Below are positions 1 through 9,547 of a stretch of 52,864 nucleotides of DNA, one piece after another. Made by a program: the position numbers and the translations under genes. Position 1 is the stretch's first letter; each line of letters starts with the position of its first letter. The stretch spans positions 1 through 52,864 of the forward strand of contig JAUCBJ010002743.1 in NCBI GenBank assembly GCA_032718475.1, read 5' to 3'. This DNA is from Nemertoderma westbladi (Eukaryota; Xenacoelomorpha; Nemertodermatida; Nemertodermatidae). The notes below the pieces were generated by a model. It was not told the DNA's origin. It did not search any database and was given only the letters and a program-made list of their open reading frames with translations.

Positions 1-963
1 GACTATAAGAAATTCACCGCTCGCTATACGCATCGTAATGGTACGTATGTGGACTTCTTAACTACTGGTCATCCTATCGATTTACACGATACGGACAATG
101 TCGACACCAAAAGGGAAATGGTACGATTGAAATATCCTACCCAGCGGAGGCGGAACGATAAACCGAGAATGGAACACGAGAATTCTATTCGAAACAGACT
201 CGAAAGAGAAGATGTTGAGGAGCCGGATAAACGCAGCGACTTCAACGATTATCTGGAATTCCTGATAGAAACATATCTCAATATTGCCAGTCAACAAAAT
301 CTAGAAACTCGATATCCTCAAGGTATACATCATGACCGCATGGTAGAACTCAAACGGCTCGATTCCCCTATGATGTATCTTACCGCCGATCGACCGCTAC
401 CTGTTGTACCGAATAGCTTCGAACGGATGGAGGAATATTGTAAGCTGGAGAAAGATCACTCGCGTTTCCCCTACAAGACGTACGTTTTTGGGTATTATTG
501 CGATGAATGCCCAAGACCTAACCAACAAACGGAAAGACATAAACATCCGCGGAGACGTTGCTTTAAACACGGTTTTACTCGCTATACTTACGGGAGTTTC
601 GAGCGAAACTTGTTCAATGTATCACCTACGCTCGTTCGACTCAGACGATCCTTAAATAAACCAATGATCAGAGTTTCGGAATACTCGATCAGAGCTCCTC
701 ATTCCCTAATGAGACCTCAGACTCTTGATCCTATTAGTATGACGGATCCTCCCGAGCTGTACTCACTGCTCAAAGATCTAGTGTTACCTGAACGATTAGT
801 CGGTGGCACCCCAGTTGTGGGTTTCTTAGATATTAGCCCATCCTACCTAGCCGGATTGGGACGCGGACATTTAATATCGCCGTTTAACCCTTACCATCGT
901 CCCGGCTTGACACGATATAACCTGTCACCAGAGTGGCGGAGAACGTTGTACCAAACGAGTTAA
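1..963 (+). CDS. Unrecognised protein, 3' part of a reading frame entering from the left edge
   Basis: Frame 1 is open from base 1 to the TAA at 961-963 (320 codons), so the true start lies outside the window; the first usable ATG in frame is well inside. I do not recognise the protein. It is rich in Arg, Pro and Tyr, with a Cys/His-bearing patch around residues 165-190 (YCDEC then a basic stretch with one more Cys) that could be a small metal-binding site, and a C-terminus with FNPYHRPGLTRYNLSPEWRR. No signal peptide, membrane helix or catalytic motif is visible. The Pro/Tyr-rich C-terminal style resembles some ciliary or sperm microtubule-inner proteins, but that is only an impression. Codon use and length argue for a real exon; the family is unknown. 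Confidence 0.55.
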   Translation, partial: DYKKFTARYTHRNGTYVDFLTTGHPIDLHDTDNVDTKREMVRLKYPTQRRRNDKPRMEHENSIRNRLEREDVEEPDKRSDFNDYLEFLIETYLNIASQQNLETRYPQGIHHDRMVELKRLDSPMMYLTADRPLPVVPNSFERMEEYCKLEKDHSRFPYKTYVFGYYCDECPRPNQQTERHKHPRRRCFKHGFTRYTYGSFERNLFNVSPTLVRLRRSLNKPMIRVSEYSIRAPHSLMRPQTLDPISMTDPPELYSLLKDLVLPERLVGGTPVVGFLDISPSYLAGLGRGHLISPFNPYHRPGLTRYNLSPEWRRTLYQTS

Positions 964-1356
964 ACGCTATTCTACAAAGATCAGAAAGGAAACCTACGTT
1001 TGTTCAGATAAACGTAAGTTGTAACAGCAAGTCCAAGCGATAAACGAATTGTCTTTATCTCAGTTTGATTGTGAAATCCAGAATCTCTAAGAAGATATCG
1101 CACTTAGACAACCCCATTCTCTGCGAGAGTTTTTGGATGAACGTATCCAGCTACGAGCGGAGGAAAATCAGCTCGAGGAGAAGCATATCGAAACGGCGGA
1201 TACCCCGACCATAATCCTACACCTTCTGATGCAATCATATTGCACCCTTCACCCAGGATTTATAGCCCTCCTAGTAAAGTGGCTCCCCCCAAAGAGAAAA
1301 GGACTCTTGCTAGCCTCAAAAAACTGCGTAAACGCCGTCTGCGTAAGAAAGACTAA
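962..1356 (+). pseudogene. Decaying coding trace downstream of the first reading frame
   Basis: Just after the stop at 961-963, frame 2 reads as a Gln/Glu/Leu-rich, coiled-coil-like peptide (for example DERIQLRAEENQLEEKHIE, about 1133-1190) interrupted by two TAA codons at 1022-1024 and 1088-1090. Near 1200 the coding look moves to frame 1, which reads as a Pro-rich then very basic C-terminus (KKLRKRRLRKKD) and stops at 1354-1356. Both nonsense codons are TAA within Gln-rich surroundings, as expected from CAA to TAA changes. The simplest reading is that the gene at 1-963 once continued here and is broken by a frameshift and nonsense changes. A GTAAGT at 1014 and a pyrimidine-rich AG at about 1064 leave splicing open as an alternative. 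Confidence 0.4.
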
Positions 1357-2748
1357 CTGTTTAGAGTATTTTTATATTTTAGAAACTGTGATTTGTTATA
1401 TTTTATAGACTTAAATCCCATTTTCTGGGAGCGGTGTAAAAGCTTTTGCGTCATTAACCGGTTATTTTCCCTTAAAGTACTCTGTAGTTGGTTTGCCAGG
1501 CATAAAAAGGCCGTGTCCTTGCTGTACTGGTGTTTTAGAGGACATAAAAGTCATTTCTTATGTATTTGTACTGTATTTGTACTTTAGAGGACATAATCCA
1601 CAATCTCGTGACGCGATAAGCTAGATACTCTTGAAAACAGTGTCGCTACCATGACGATGGCTAACAGCTGATATTGCCACGTCGACGTTTCTTTGTTTCT
1701 TTGTTCTCTCGTGGTTCGGTTGACCAATCAGAGCGTTTGTTGTCTCTGTGTTGGAGGTGTATACAGAGGCTCAGTAGTTCAGTGTTATGTTTTTGCCCAG
1801 AGCCTAAGAACCGGCTTTTGGCACCTCCGTGTTTTCAGTTTTTAGTCTTACACTAGTAGGCTTAATTATAAGGACATATATCCGTTATCTAAACATAACA
1901 TACCATACCTAATCAAACAACCTGTGCATACTTTATATTGTTATACTGCTATTTACTGTCAGTTCTTCATAATATGGTTGATGAATTATTATATTTGGAA
2001 TAACGATAAATAACCCCGAAAACCCAATATTCTTGATATACCGAAGGTAAGAGAGAAAGGTTACATATAACGATTGTGACTTATGTTAAAGTGGTTTGAA
2101 GTGAATCTAATGTTATTTGATAGACCCTACATGATTCGGTCCGTGTTCCTTTTGTATGTGACTAAAATCAGTGAAGATCGGCAGATCAGTGTGCAGTATT
2201 GTGCAGCATTGTGTATGAGTGAGACTGATAACGAAGCATTTCCTAAAGAATGCGCCATATATGTGAATTGTAACTAAGCCATATCGTTGTGAGTAGTTTA
2301 AGTCATAACTCTGTTTATATAGATAGAGCGCCACGTCCTAAAGGAACTGTTAATATTCCCCGAAGGTGAATAATATTGTCAGAGATTATATAATACTGTC
2401 AGTCGAATAATACATTAGGCTTACATAGCAATACGATTAAGCCGTCGAACCCAATCTCCCGGGTATATCCAGCGGGTGAATGATCGCGCACCGATTGGTT
2501 TCGACTAGTGTAGTGAATCAAATACTTGTCAGAGGCTAAAAGTGATTTATTATCTAGAAGACATCCTAATTTGGCGGGTTAAACTGCCAAAGGTCTGAAA
2601 GCGCGAACATAGTTACTACTCAGTTAAATACTAAAAGTGATCTAGAATAACTTGGCTTTTAATCTTATTTGATAAAGAAGTTAATTATTATAGGTTTGAG
2701 AAGAATATTGGTTCGGTCCGCTACTTAAACTAAATTATAGTAAATTAG
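1357..2748. other. Non-coding stretch
   Basis: No reading frame over about 75 codons and no recognisable RNA. A CCAAT-bearing segment around 1715-1790 has the look of promoter or LTR DNA, but no terminal repeats or target duplications could be found. A short duplication of an ATTAGAAAC-type word at 2743-2780 marks the 5' junction of the LINE that follows. Confidence 0.4.
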
Positions 2749-5700
2749 AAACAATTAGAAACTGTGCAGAAAATTAGAAACAACTGTGATAAAGTGGTTA
2801 ACCAATATGGGAGAAGACTATTGCAATTGTGCCGGTCGACTGGTCTTAAGATAATGAATGGACGGGTGGGTGAAGATGCTACACAAGGACAATGTACATA
2901 CTACTCAGTATCAGGAGCAACAGGATTGGGTAAATCAAATATTGACCTTATGCTAGTTGATACTAAATTATTACGCAACACTGTGGCTTTCAAGGTTCAT
3001 GTTGACAGTATGCTACCTACCAAACACTGCATGGTAAGCGCAACATTAGCCTGGAAAGCTACAATAAGAGAATGTAATTCCACCCGGGGAAATAGTGACA
3101 AAAAACATACAAATGACTATAGTACACGGTTCTCATGGAAACAGACAAAAAGTAGTCAGTTCGTGGATCTACTTGGTTCTGACGAATTCAAAGCCAGCGC
3201 AAACAGTCTCCTAGACGACCTCGGAAGTGGCAGTTACACGCAGGAATCTGTCGAAGAAGCAGCCAAGAAGTTAACAGACTGTATACAGACTGTAGCGGGA
3301 CAGTTATTTAAAGTGGGGACAAATAACACATGTAAGAGTAGGGATAGTACAAACGACAATAATGAGTGCCTGTGGTTTAATGACGAATGCTTAGAAAAGC
3401 GAACGGCATTTAGGAATGCACTCAATAAGTGGAAGTCTGATCGGACAGTGGCGTCAAAAATCGTTGTATCCCACACCCGTAGTATGTATTGTAAGACACT
3501 GAGACGAGCACGGGCAAATTACAGACGTGACCAGTCACGAAATTTGGAACAGTTAAGTTTGGAGGTAAATGAGACAAGGAAATTTTGGACTCTACTGAAA
3601 AATTCAACCGGTAACAAAAATAAATCACAACAATCTAAATTATCTCTTGATGACTTCGAAGAACATTTTAGGAACCTATGTTCTGGAACACCAGAATTTT
3701 CGGACATGGGAGTAGATCCACATGTTGACATAGACGTTAATAACAGTAAAAATTTAATGGAAAAGGAACTGTCTCAGCCCTTTACGGAGGATGAAGTAAA
3801 TATTGCTATTGAAAAACTTAAAAGACACAAAGCCCCGGGAATGGATATGCTACTAAATGAGTTCTTCATTGAAGGTAAAGCAGCCCTTACTCCACTAATA
3901 ACCCCTTTGTTCAATGCTGTGCTCTATTCTGGTAACTTCCCAAGAGCCTGGGCTGCGGCTCTGGTGACGCCAATCTATAAGAATAAAGGTAGTAAGGATG
4001 ACGCGGGAAACTACAGAGGAATATCTTTGTTAAGTTGCTTAGGAAAACTATTCACCTCAATTCTAAACTACAGAATTTCCTGGTGGGCAGAAGGTTTTCA
4101 GGTGTTAAACGACTCCCAGGCTGCTTTTCGTGCAGGCTACAGAACAACAGACCATTTGTTTGTGTTAAATGGGTTGATAAATTATCTCACGTCTCATGGT
4201 AATAAACTGTATTGCGGATTTATAGATTTTCAAAAGGCATTTGACCGTGTGGAACGCGATGCTCTATGGGTGAAACTCAATTGCCTTGGATTTTCAGGAA
4301 AGATATTTCAGGTTATTAAGAGTCTCTATGAAAGTGTGAAGTCGCGAGTGAAATGGAATGGGGGCATATCTGAGGCGTATGACTGCTTTTTGGGCGTATT
4401 GCAAGGGGAATGTTTGTCCCCGGTACTTTTTATTCTTTTTCTCAATGACCTGGAGGCTGAGCTGAGACTTGGCGGTGTGAATGGTATCACCCTATCCCAC
4501 TTGCAGCTATTTCTATTACTTTACGCGGACGATCTGGTACTAATAGCCACCACAGGATCGGACTTACAGAGATCTTTTGATATCTTAGGGGCTTATTCAG
4601 AGTATTGGGGCCTACGGGTTAATCTGGACAAAACAAATGTCGTAGTTTTTCGGAGAGGGGGTTCATTGGCGAGAGGAGACAAATGGTTTTATAACGGGGA
4701 GAGTGTTGGTGTTGTCTCACAATACAATTATCTGGGAATCACCTTGTCATTTACAGGTAAATTTGCATGCGCCCAAAGAATACTGGCGCAAAAGGCTGAA
4801 AAGGGTTTATTCTCGCTCTATAGGTATTTTATTAAATTTCCAAATTTGTCATTTGCATTGAAGTACAAGCTATTCTCGATATTGATTGCGCCAATTTTAA
4901 GTTACGGTGCCGATGTTTGGGGATTTCATTCTGCTCCGGCAATTGAGCGTGTTCATTTAGCTTTTTTGAAACGCCTACTTGGAGTAAAACGGAGCACTCC
5001 TGATTTTGCCGTCTACGGGGAAACTGGGGCTGTGCCGCTTTCAGTTTCACGAAAGCTGACAATTGTAAAATTTTGGGTAAGAACTTTGACTCTCCCGGAG
5101 ACGAGACTGACTAAACGTATGTATCAGGTACTTTACGAGGATGCACTGCAGGGGTCAGCGACAAACTGGGTTTCAATGGTAAGGGATGTATTAAATGGCC
5201 TGGGCCAAAGTTGGGCATGGGAGTCTCAAAATGTTGGGGATGCCAAATTATTCTTAAATAACGTAAGGGTAGTTTTAATGGATCAATTCATACAAGGGTG
5301 GTGGGCTGATATATCAAACTCTTCCAAAGGACAATATTACGTTAAAAATAAATTCGGAACAGAAGAATATCTACATTTATTAAAGGACAATAATGGCTTA
5401 CGTCAAACCCTCGCAAGGTTTCGGTGCTCGTCCCACAACTTAGAGATTGAAGTTGGTCGTTGGGATCACAGAGCTGTACAGGATCGGGTGTGTAAAATTT
5501 GTAACTTAGGGGAAGTAGAACATGAGTACCACTTTCTGCTTGTGTGTCCTGCTTACTCAAATATAAGGCAAACTTATTTACGGCAATATTACACTATAAA
5601 CCCATCGGTATATAAGTTTAAGGCATTACTACGGCGCAAACCAGATTTAAAAAACTTAGCTTTATATCTGAGTAAAGCATTTGCCGTAAGGGAGCGATTG

Positions 5701-5790
5701 CTAGCACGATTATAGTTAATGTGCAATTCAACAATAACATATACGTATGCTTGTTGTCGATTAATAAATAATAAACTAAGTAAAGTTATC
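2735..5790 (+). mobile_element. 5'-truncated non-LTR retrotransposon (LINE)
   Basis: The element carries the endonuclease/RT reading frame at 2749-5715 and a short AT-rich tail with TAATAAATAATAAA-like sequence around 5760-5780. The 5' boundary falls where the endonuclease homology is cut. Target-site duplications could not be identified with certainty, so both ends are approximate. Confidence 0.6.
2749..5715 (+). CDS. LINE reverse transcriptase (5'-truncated, reading frame intact)
   Basis: The open frame runs from just after a TAG at 2746-2748 to TAG at 5713-5715, about 983 residues from a GTG at 2764. It opens inside the last third of an apurinic-type endonuclease domain (NGRVGED, then SNIDLMLVDTKLL) and continues into a complete reverse transcriptase: RGISLLSCLGKL, GFIDFQKAFDRV, GVLQGECLSPVLF and the catalytic YADD at about residues 587-590. 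The C-terminus carries a Cys-rich motif (CKICNLGEVEHEYHFLLVC). The product would nick DNA and prime reverse transcription on the target. Upstream endonuclease residues and ORF1 are missing, as in 5'-truncated LINE copies. The layout fits the jockey/CR1/L2 group; the exact clade is not determined. The absence of stops over nearly 3 kb suggests a recent insertion. Confidence 0.85.
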   Translation, partial: KQLETVQKIRNNCDKVVNQYGRRLLQLCRSTGLKIMNGRVGEDATQGQCTYYSVSGATGLGKSNIDLMLVDTKLLRNTVAFKVHVDSMLPTKHCMVSATLAWKATIRECNSTRGNSDKKHTNDYSTRFSWKQTKSSQFVDLLGSDEFKASANSLLDDLGSGSYTQESVEEAAKKLTDCIQTVAGQLFKVGTNNTCKSRDSTNDNNECLWFNDECLEKRTAFRNALNKWKSDRTVASKIVVSHTRSMYCKTLRRARANYRRDQSRNLEQLSLEVNETRKFWTLLKNSTGNKNKSQQSKLSLDDFEEHFRNLCSGTPEFSDMGVDPHVDIDVNNSKNLMEKELSQPFTEDEVNIAIEKLKRHKAPGMDMLLNEFFIEGKAALTPLITPLFNAVLYSGNFPRAWAAALVTPIYKNKGSKDDAGNYRGISLLSCLGKLFTSILNYRISWWAEGFQVLNDSQAAFRAGYRTTDHLFVLNGLINYLTSHGNKLYCGFIDFQKAFDRVERDALWVKLNCLGFSGKIFQVIKSLYESVKSRVKWNGGISEAYDCFLGVLQGECLSPVLFILFLNDLEAELRLGGVNGITLSHLQLFLLLYADDLVLIATTGSDLQRSFDILGAYSEYWGLRVNLDKTNVVVFRRGGSLARGDKWFYNGESVGVVSQYNYLGITLSFTGKFACAQRILAQKAEKGLFSLYRYFIKFPNLSFALKYKLFSILIAPILSYGADVWGFHSAPAIERVHLAFLKRLLGVKRSTPDFAVYGETGAVPLSVSRKLTIVKFWVRTLTLPETRLTKRMYQVLYEDALQGSATNWVSMVRDVLNGLGQSWAWESQNVGDAKLFLNNVRVVLMDQFIQGWWADISNSSKGQYYVKNKFGTEEYLHLLKDNNGLRQTLARFRCSSHNLEIEVGRWDHRAVQDRVCKICNLGEVEHEYHFLLVCPAYSNIRQTYLRQYYTINPSVYKFKALLRRKPDLKNLALYLSKAFAVRERLLARL

Positions 5791-5839
5791 TGTGGAAGCG
5801 AAACACCTGGAGCAATCAGAAGGCTCGTCTCTTTTGGCT

Positions 5840-6110
5840 GTTACCTGTAAGGCAGGGATGGCACCACACTAACTCCCAAGGTTGTTCACTCTCTTAACTA
5901 TCCAACCCTTTCTTTACTCCCACAACAGAATCCGGGTTCTTGTTCTACCGCTGGGTTTGCCTAATAACTAATGTTTAAAGTGTCTTACCTGGAGACACAA
6001 CAGTGCCAAATCTCTACAGCCTTCTCTCGGATCTGAACCAGCGTCTATTCAAGCGATGTATTAACTCCGTCACGAGTCGCGGTTCGCTTCTAAGATCCGC
6101 CGATCTTCAA
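5840..6110 (-). mobile_element. tRNA-derived SINE (minus strand), shares its core with the copy at 37161
   Basis: Read on the minus strand there is a box-B-like GGTTCAGATCC (6029-6039), followed by a core with CACTGTTGTGTCTCCAGG and CAAACCCAGCGGT. The same order of words (TGTTGTGTCCCTAGG, then CCAACCCAGCGG, then a GGGTAA word) occurs in the plus-strand SINE at 37161-37418. The tRNA-like head is degenerate and its ends are approximate. Confidence 0.55.
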
Positions 6111-6392
6111 TAAATGACCTACTATTTATTGTTTTGGCTCCTTTCCCTTAATGTTTGTAGATTAAATTACTTTTATTAAACCCACATTTGGTGTTTGTGG
6201 TCATTTTGCGCCATTGACTCCTTAATTGATTAGTTAATTCGATATTATTAATTAAATGAATTGGAAGGGGAGGGAAAATATGAAATTCGAAATTTGTAAG
6301 TAACATTAAAATCTCTAGCTTATGAGACAAAAAAACAACGTTTGCAAACCTTATGTTATTATAAATAATAATTGTGACACCCACCAGTAGGT
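6111..6392. other. AT-rich spacer between the SINE and the U2 gene
   Basis: No reading frame or repeat recognised. On the U2 strand this is the 3' flank; a GTTTGCAAACG word about 42 nt past the RNA end is only weakly like a metazoan snRNA 3' box. Confidence 0.3.
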
Positions 6393-6583
6393 GGGTGTGG
6401 GCCGGACCTGGAGGCAGTGCAATACCAGGCCAACCCGTGGCTGGAGTGGAGCAAGCCCCTTACTCACAGCCGCACTGCAAAAATCAGTTTAATATTGGAA
6501 CTGCTCAGTGAGCAGTGTGCCAGATATTAAGCTGACAAGAACAGATACTACACATGATCTTAGCCAAAAGGCCGAGAAGCGAT
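6393..6583 (-). ncRNA. U2: U2 spliceosomal snRNA
   Basis: The minus strand starts at 6583 with ATCGCTTCTCGGCCTTTTGG, the invariant 5' end of metazoan U2, followed by the branch-point-recognition region containing GTGTAGTATCTGTTCT. Stem-loop IIb is a perfect ACTGCTC/GAGCAGT hairpin, the Sm site is GATTTTTG, and the 3' part has the CTTGCTCC and CCTGGTATTGCACTGCCTCC segments of stem-loops III and IV. The length of about 191 nt matches animal U2 (about 188). U2 pairs with the intron branch point in the major spliceosome. The base changes relative to vertebrate U2 fall in helices and keep pairing, so this looks like a functional gene rather than a pseudogene. No clear proximal sequence element was recognised upstream (above 6583). 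Confidence 0.93.
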
Positions 6584-7096
6584 ACTGTTGTTAATACAAA
6601 GCAGTATATATTCAAACAATCTACTGATATATACCGTCAGAGTGATTTAGAAAAGTTATTTTCATTCTAAAAATTATATTATAATATAAATGGCATTACT
6701 TTTTAAAATGAGATTACTTATTAGATTTTTCAAAATTGAAAAATTCTTAAATTACTCATCATTTACTTCAATTAACTTAAGTATTATTTACCAATTAATC
6801 CATCTGTATTCAGATTATTTGCAACCCTCCTTCCAGAATACGGTGGCCCACAATTACGGTTGCCACCAACTGTCATGTCGCTCCTTCCACGCACAAAGTG
6901 GAAGGAGGATGTTCTCAATCCGCTCACACGTAAATATGTGTAGGAGTTGTGGGTTGACGGTCAACATAAATAACTTTGTGATTCGGTAGTAGTGTATTGA
7001 ACGTCAATCCTCTCCCACACAAATGTATTTATATGCGATAGGATTGACGGTATTAATTCAATTATATAGGGTATGGTGGTGAGTCAGTAATTGCAA
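6584..7096. repeat. Non-coding region with short hairpins beside U2
   Basis: A perfect 10-bp hairpin CTCCTTCCAC/GTGGAAGGAG with a 7-nt loop lies at 6881-6907. GGTGGC/GCCACC arms lie just before it, and CGTCAATCCT/AGGATTGACG arms follow around 7000-7050. These look like remains of small inverted-repeat elements. No gene is seen. Confidence 0.45.
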
Positions 7097-9205
7097 ATAT
7101 TTGTCGTCTTTTGAAATTTGTCGAATTTAAAGCTTTCGAGAATTCAAACTTTTAACGTACTTTGAGACAGCATGAGTTCAACTGACTCTTCCTAGAGGGC
7201 TAATTGACTAAAGTTAAACGTATTATTTAATATCTTTGTTATTATACCGTTCGTATGTAAGACCACTAGATCCCTTCCTATAATAAAAAGCAGAAACTTG
7301 GCATAATAATGTTCTAGATAAATAGCTGTATCGAGGTTCATTCGTCTGTAGTGCTCCATACGAAATGTCTAAGTGTATTTTATAAACCTCAGACTGAGTT
7401 TTTATTTAGTACGAGTAGCAAAGACCTCTAATATTCACTCCGTTATTGTTGGTGGTGTTGTTAATTTCCAGTTGGGTTTTGGCTTTATAATGATTCATAC
7501 GGCGCAGTGGCGAAGTTGGTAGAGCGTTGTAGATTAAAATTGAGCAATTCTATCCAAAAATCGTTATTTACGAAATTTAATAAAACCGCCAATAAGAATA
7601 AATCAAAGAGAGGAAAGTTTCCCCCTCCTCGCTTCAACCACCCTATTAATCTGCACGACTGCACCACCTCAACCCAAATTGGCACAGAGGATTAATGAAA
7701 GGCAGAGGTATTAACAGGAAATTAGTGTTTTAAGTTTTAGGCGTAGAGGCGACCCAATTGGTAAAAATTATTACAACTTACCTTATGCCGATAGTATTGA
7801 TACTGAAATATTAATTTATCATGTCAACACCTCAACGAAATTATTTAGCTAATTATTCTAGAATCACAATGAAATACTCAGGCAATCATTTTGTGAGATA
7901 AACAATAAGCAAGCTGGCTTACACTTGGCACCTTAAACTAGTAGTCAGATAATAACCCGTTGCCAAGTATTGGTGAGATTATTGGAATGGTTCCCAACTA
8001 TAGGCAATAGCAAGCATGCCATGAGGGAGGTATAGAGTGACGGGTTGCATTATTAAAACTTAAATACGTTTAGATCAATTAAAAACACATTTATTAAAGC
8101 AAATCACTTTAAACTAATTAAAAACTATAATGGAATGGGGTATGGGGATTACAGCTGTATAATTTTTAAGTATAATTATTTACATCTTATACTATAAAAT
8201 AATAATACCTTTACATAAATTTTACATACAATAAAAGCACAATATTTCATCATTCACCAATAAATTATTTATCAATTGATTTAATAAACTGAACTCCACT
8301 ACTTTACAGTAAATATCGAGCTCTCTGAAAATAAAACCTCTACTTCAATCTCCTGTTATCTTATAATACTCTCCTTGGTCTAACAGTTCTCGGAAGCCCT
8401 GGCTCACAGGTTGGTTGAAAGATTCTTTAATGCAGGCGGCATTACCAGCCTGTACAGCATCTCCTAATCGTCGCCACAAAAATTCAAGGGCCCTCTTATT
8501 GCCATATACTCTTTGTTGGCGTCGTGCTACTTCGCGGAGAAAAGGGTACCTGGGTACCTGGGTACCTGGGGCCCGTCACCACCTAGAGTTTCAACACCTT
8601 CACCTGAGAAGTAACGTTGCGCCGTCCGGACACTTTCCGCCGTTTCTGACCAGTTGGCTCTCGAGTAGAAGGGATGTCTCCAGACGTAATGCTCTGTAAA
8701 TGATGTCGTTTCCAAGCTGGTAATGTACATGCCTACTCTTGTTATGCTTACAGATGAGAGCGTGATGGGCTGAAGCGTCTATGGCGGCGCCACACAAACA
8801 AGTGTGAGCTGTGCAGACTAGCCCGCGAAGTCGTAGCGCCACGCCCATATCAAACTGTTCATCTGTGAGCCTCAGACCAAGAGTAGCTGGCGGGAGGGCA
8901 TTCAGCCAATCTCCGGATACTGGAGCCTGACAACCCCTCAGTTGTGCGGTGTTTGGTTGGTCTGCAATACTTATCAGGGCCTAAGATATTCAGTTGCTAT
9001 TGGGTCTAGCCAATTCCTTTGTCTTTTGGAGTTTTCGGAGATTTTACCATATAGGGGCTAGCTGTTCCCATATGTTGAGTGGTTCTAAGGCCTCAGTTGG
9101 TTCCGGGAATTTCCCTCCAATGATATCTTCAATGAGCAAACTGTTACTATGTAGAGAAGAAAGATAGGGGGGCTGTGGAAGCAACAGAGGGTACTCCTAA
9201 ACCCC
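7097..9205 (-). mobile_element. LINE 3' part, copy A (minus strand)
   Basis: The block matches 12625-14385 closely: 7097-8214 pairs with 12625-13734, and 8574-9205 pairs with 13735 to about 14385. The right half carries the C-terminal part of a reverse transcriptase on the minus strand; the left 1.1 kb would be its 3' untranslated tail. Copy A keeps about 359 bp (8215-8573) that copy B lacks. That stretch still codes for the RT C-terminus on the minus strand (words such as AVQAGNAACI) and contains a GGTACCTGGG triplication at 8546-8571. A short plus-strand tRNA-like word (7501-7527, GGCGCAGTGGCGAAGTTGG) is present in both copies. Confidence 0.75.
8400..8848 (-). pseudogene. Reverse transcriptase C-terminus, copy A, broken
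   Basis: The minus strand reads LRLRGLVCTAHTCLCGAAID, then a His/Cys-rich segment (HALICKHNKSRHVH) and KCPDGATLL. This is the C-terminal arrangement of a LINE family in which a Cys/His segment precedes a PDG motif of a restriction-like nuclease (family assignment from memory). A frameshift or stop follows PDG, and a second frame (8570-8400) continues to the C-terminus. Confidence 0.65.
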
Positions 9206-9547
9206 TTTCTTCTCTCTGTAGTGCAGTATTCCCGCTTGTGAGATCTCTCGTCAACCTCCCGGTTAAACTCCACCGTTCTTCTTCCCTCTTCTGATTGGGC
9301 TCGTCGCTCGCCCTCTCGCGACGTCAACATGGGGATACTCGCAATCCCCCTACTACGTCGCCTACCCCTACTACCATCCCCTACTACCTACCATCGCCGG
9401 GTGCTGCGGTTCACCTAATTCGCCCCGCGCATTATCCGCCGACGCTTGTGGGACACTCTTTGCCCCCCCCACCCCCCACTCGCCGCTAATCTCTCGTTGT
9501 GGGGCTCCTGTAGCCCCCCCCCCCCCCCCCCACTCGCCACATCTAAC

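Noticed and set aside
7485-7695. A gene at the tRNA-like word near 7501, on either strand
   Set aside because: The same sequence recurs in the 13029 copy with frame-changing differences and lies in the LINE tail; box B is absent.
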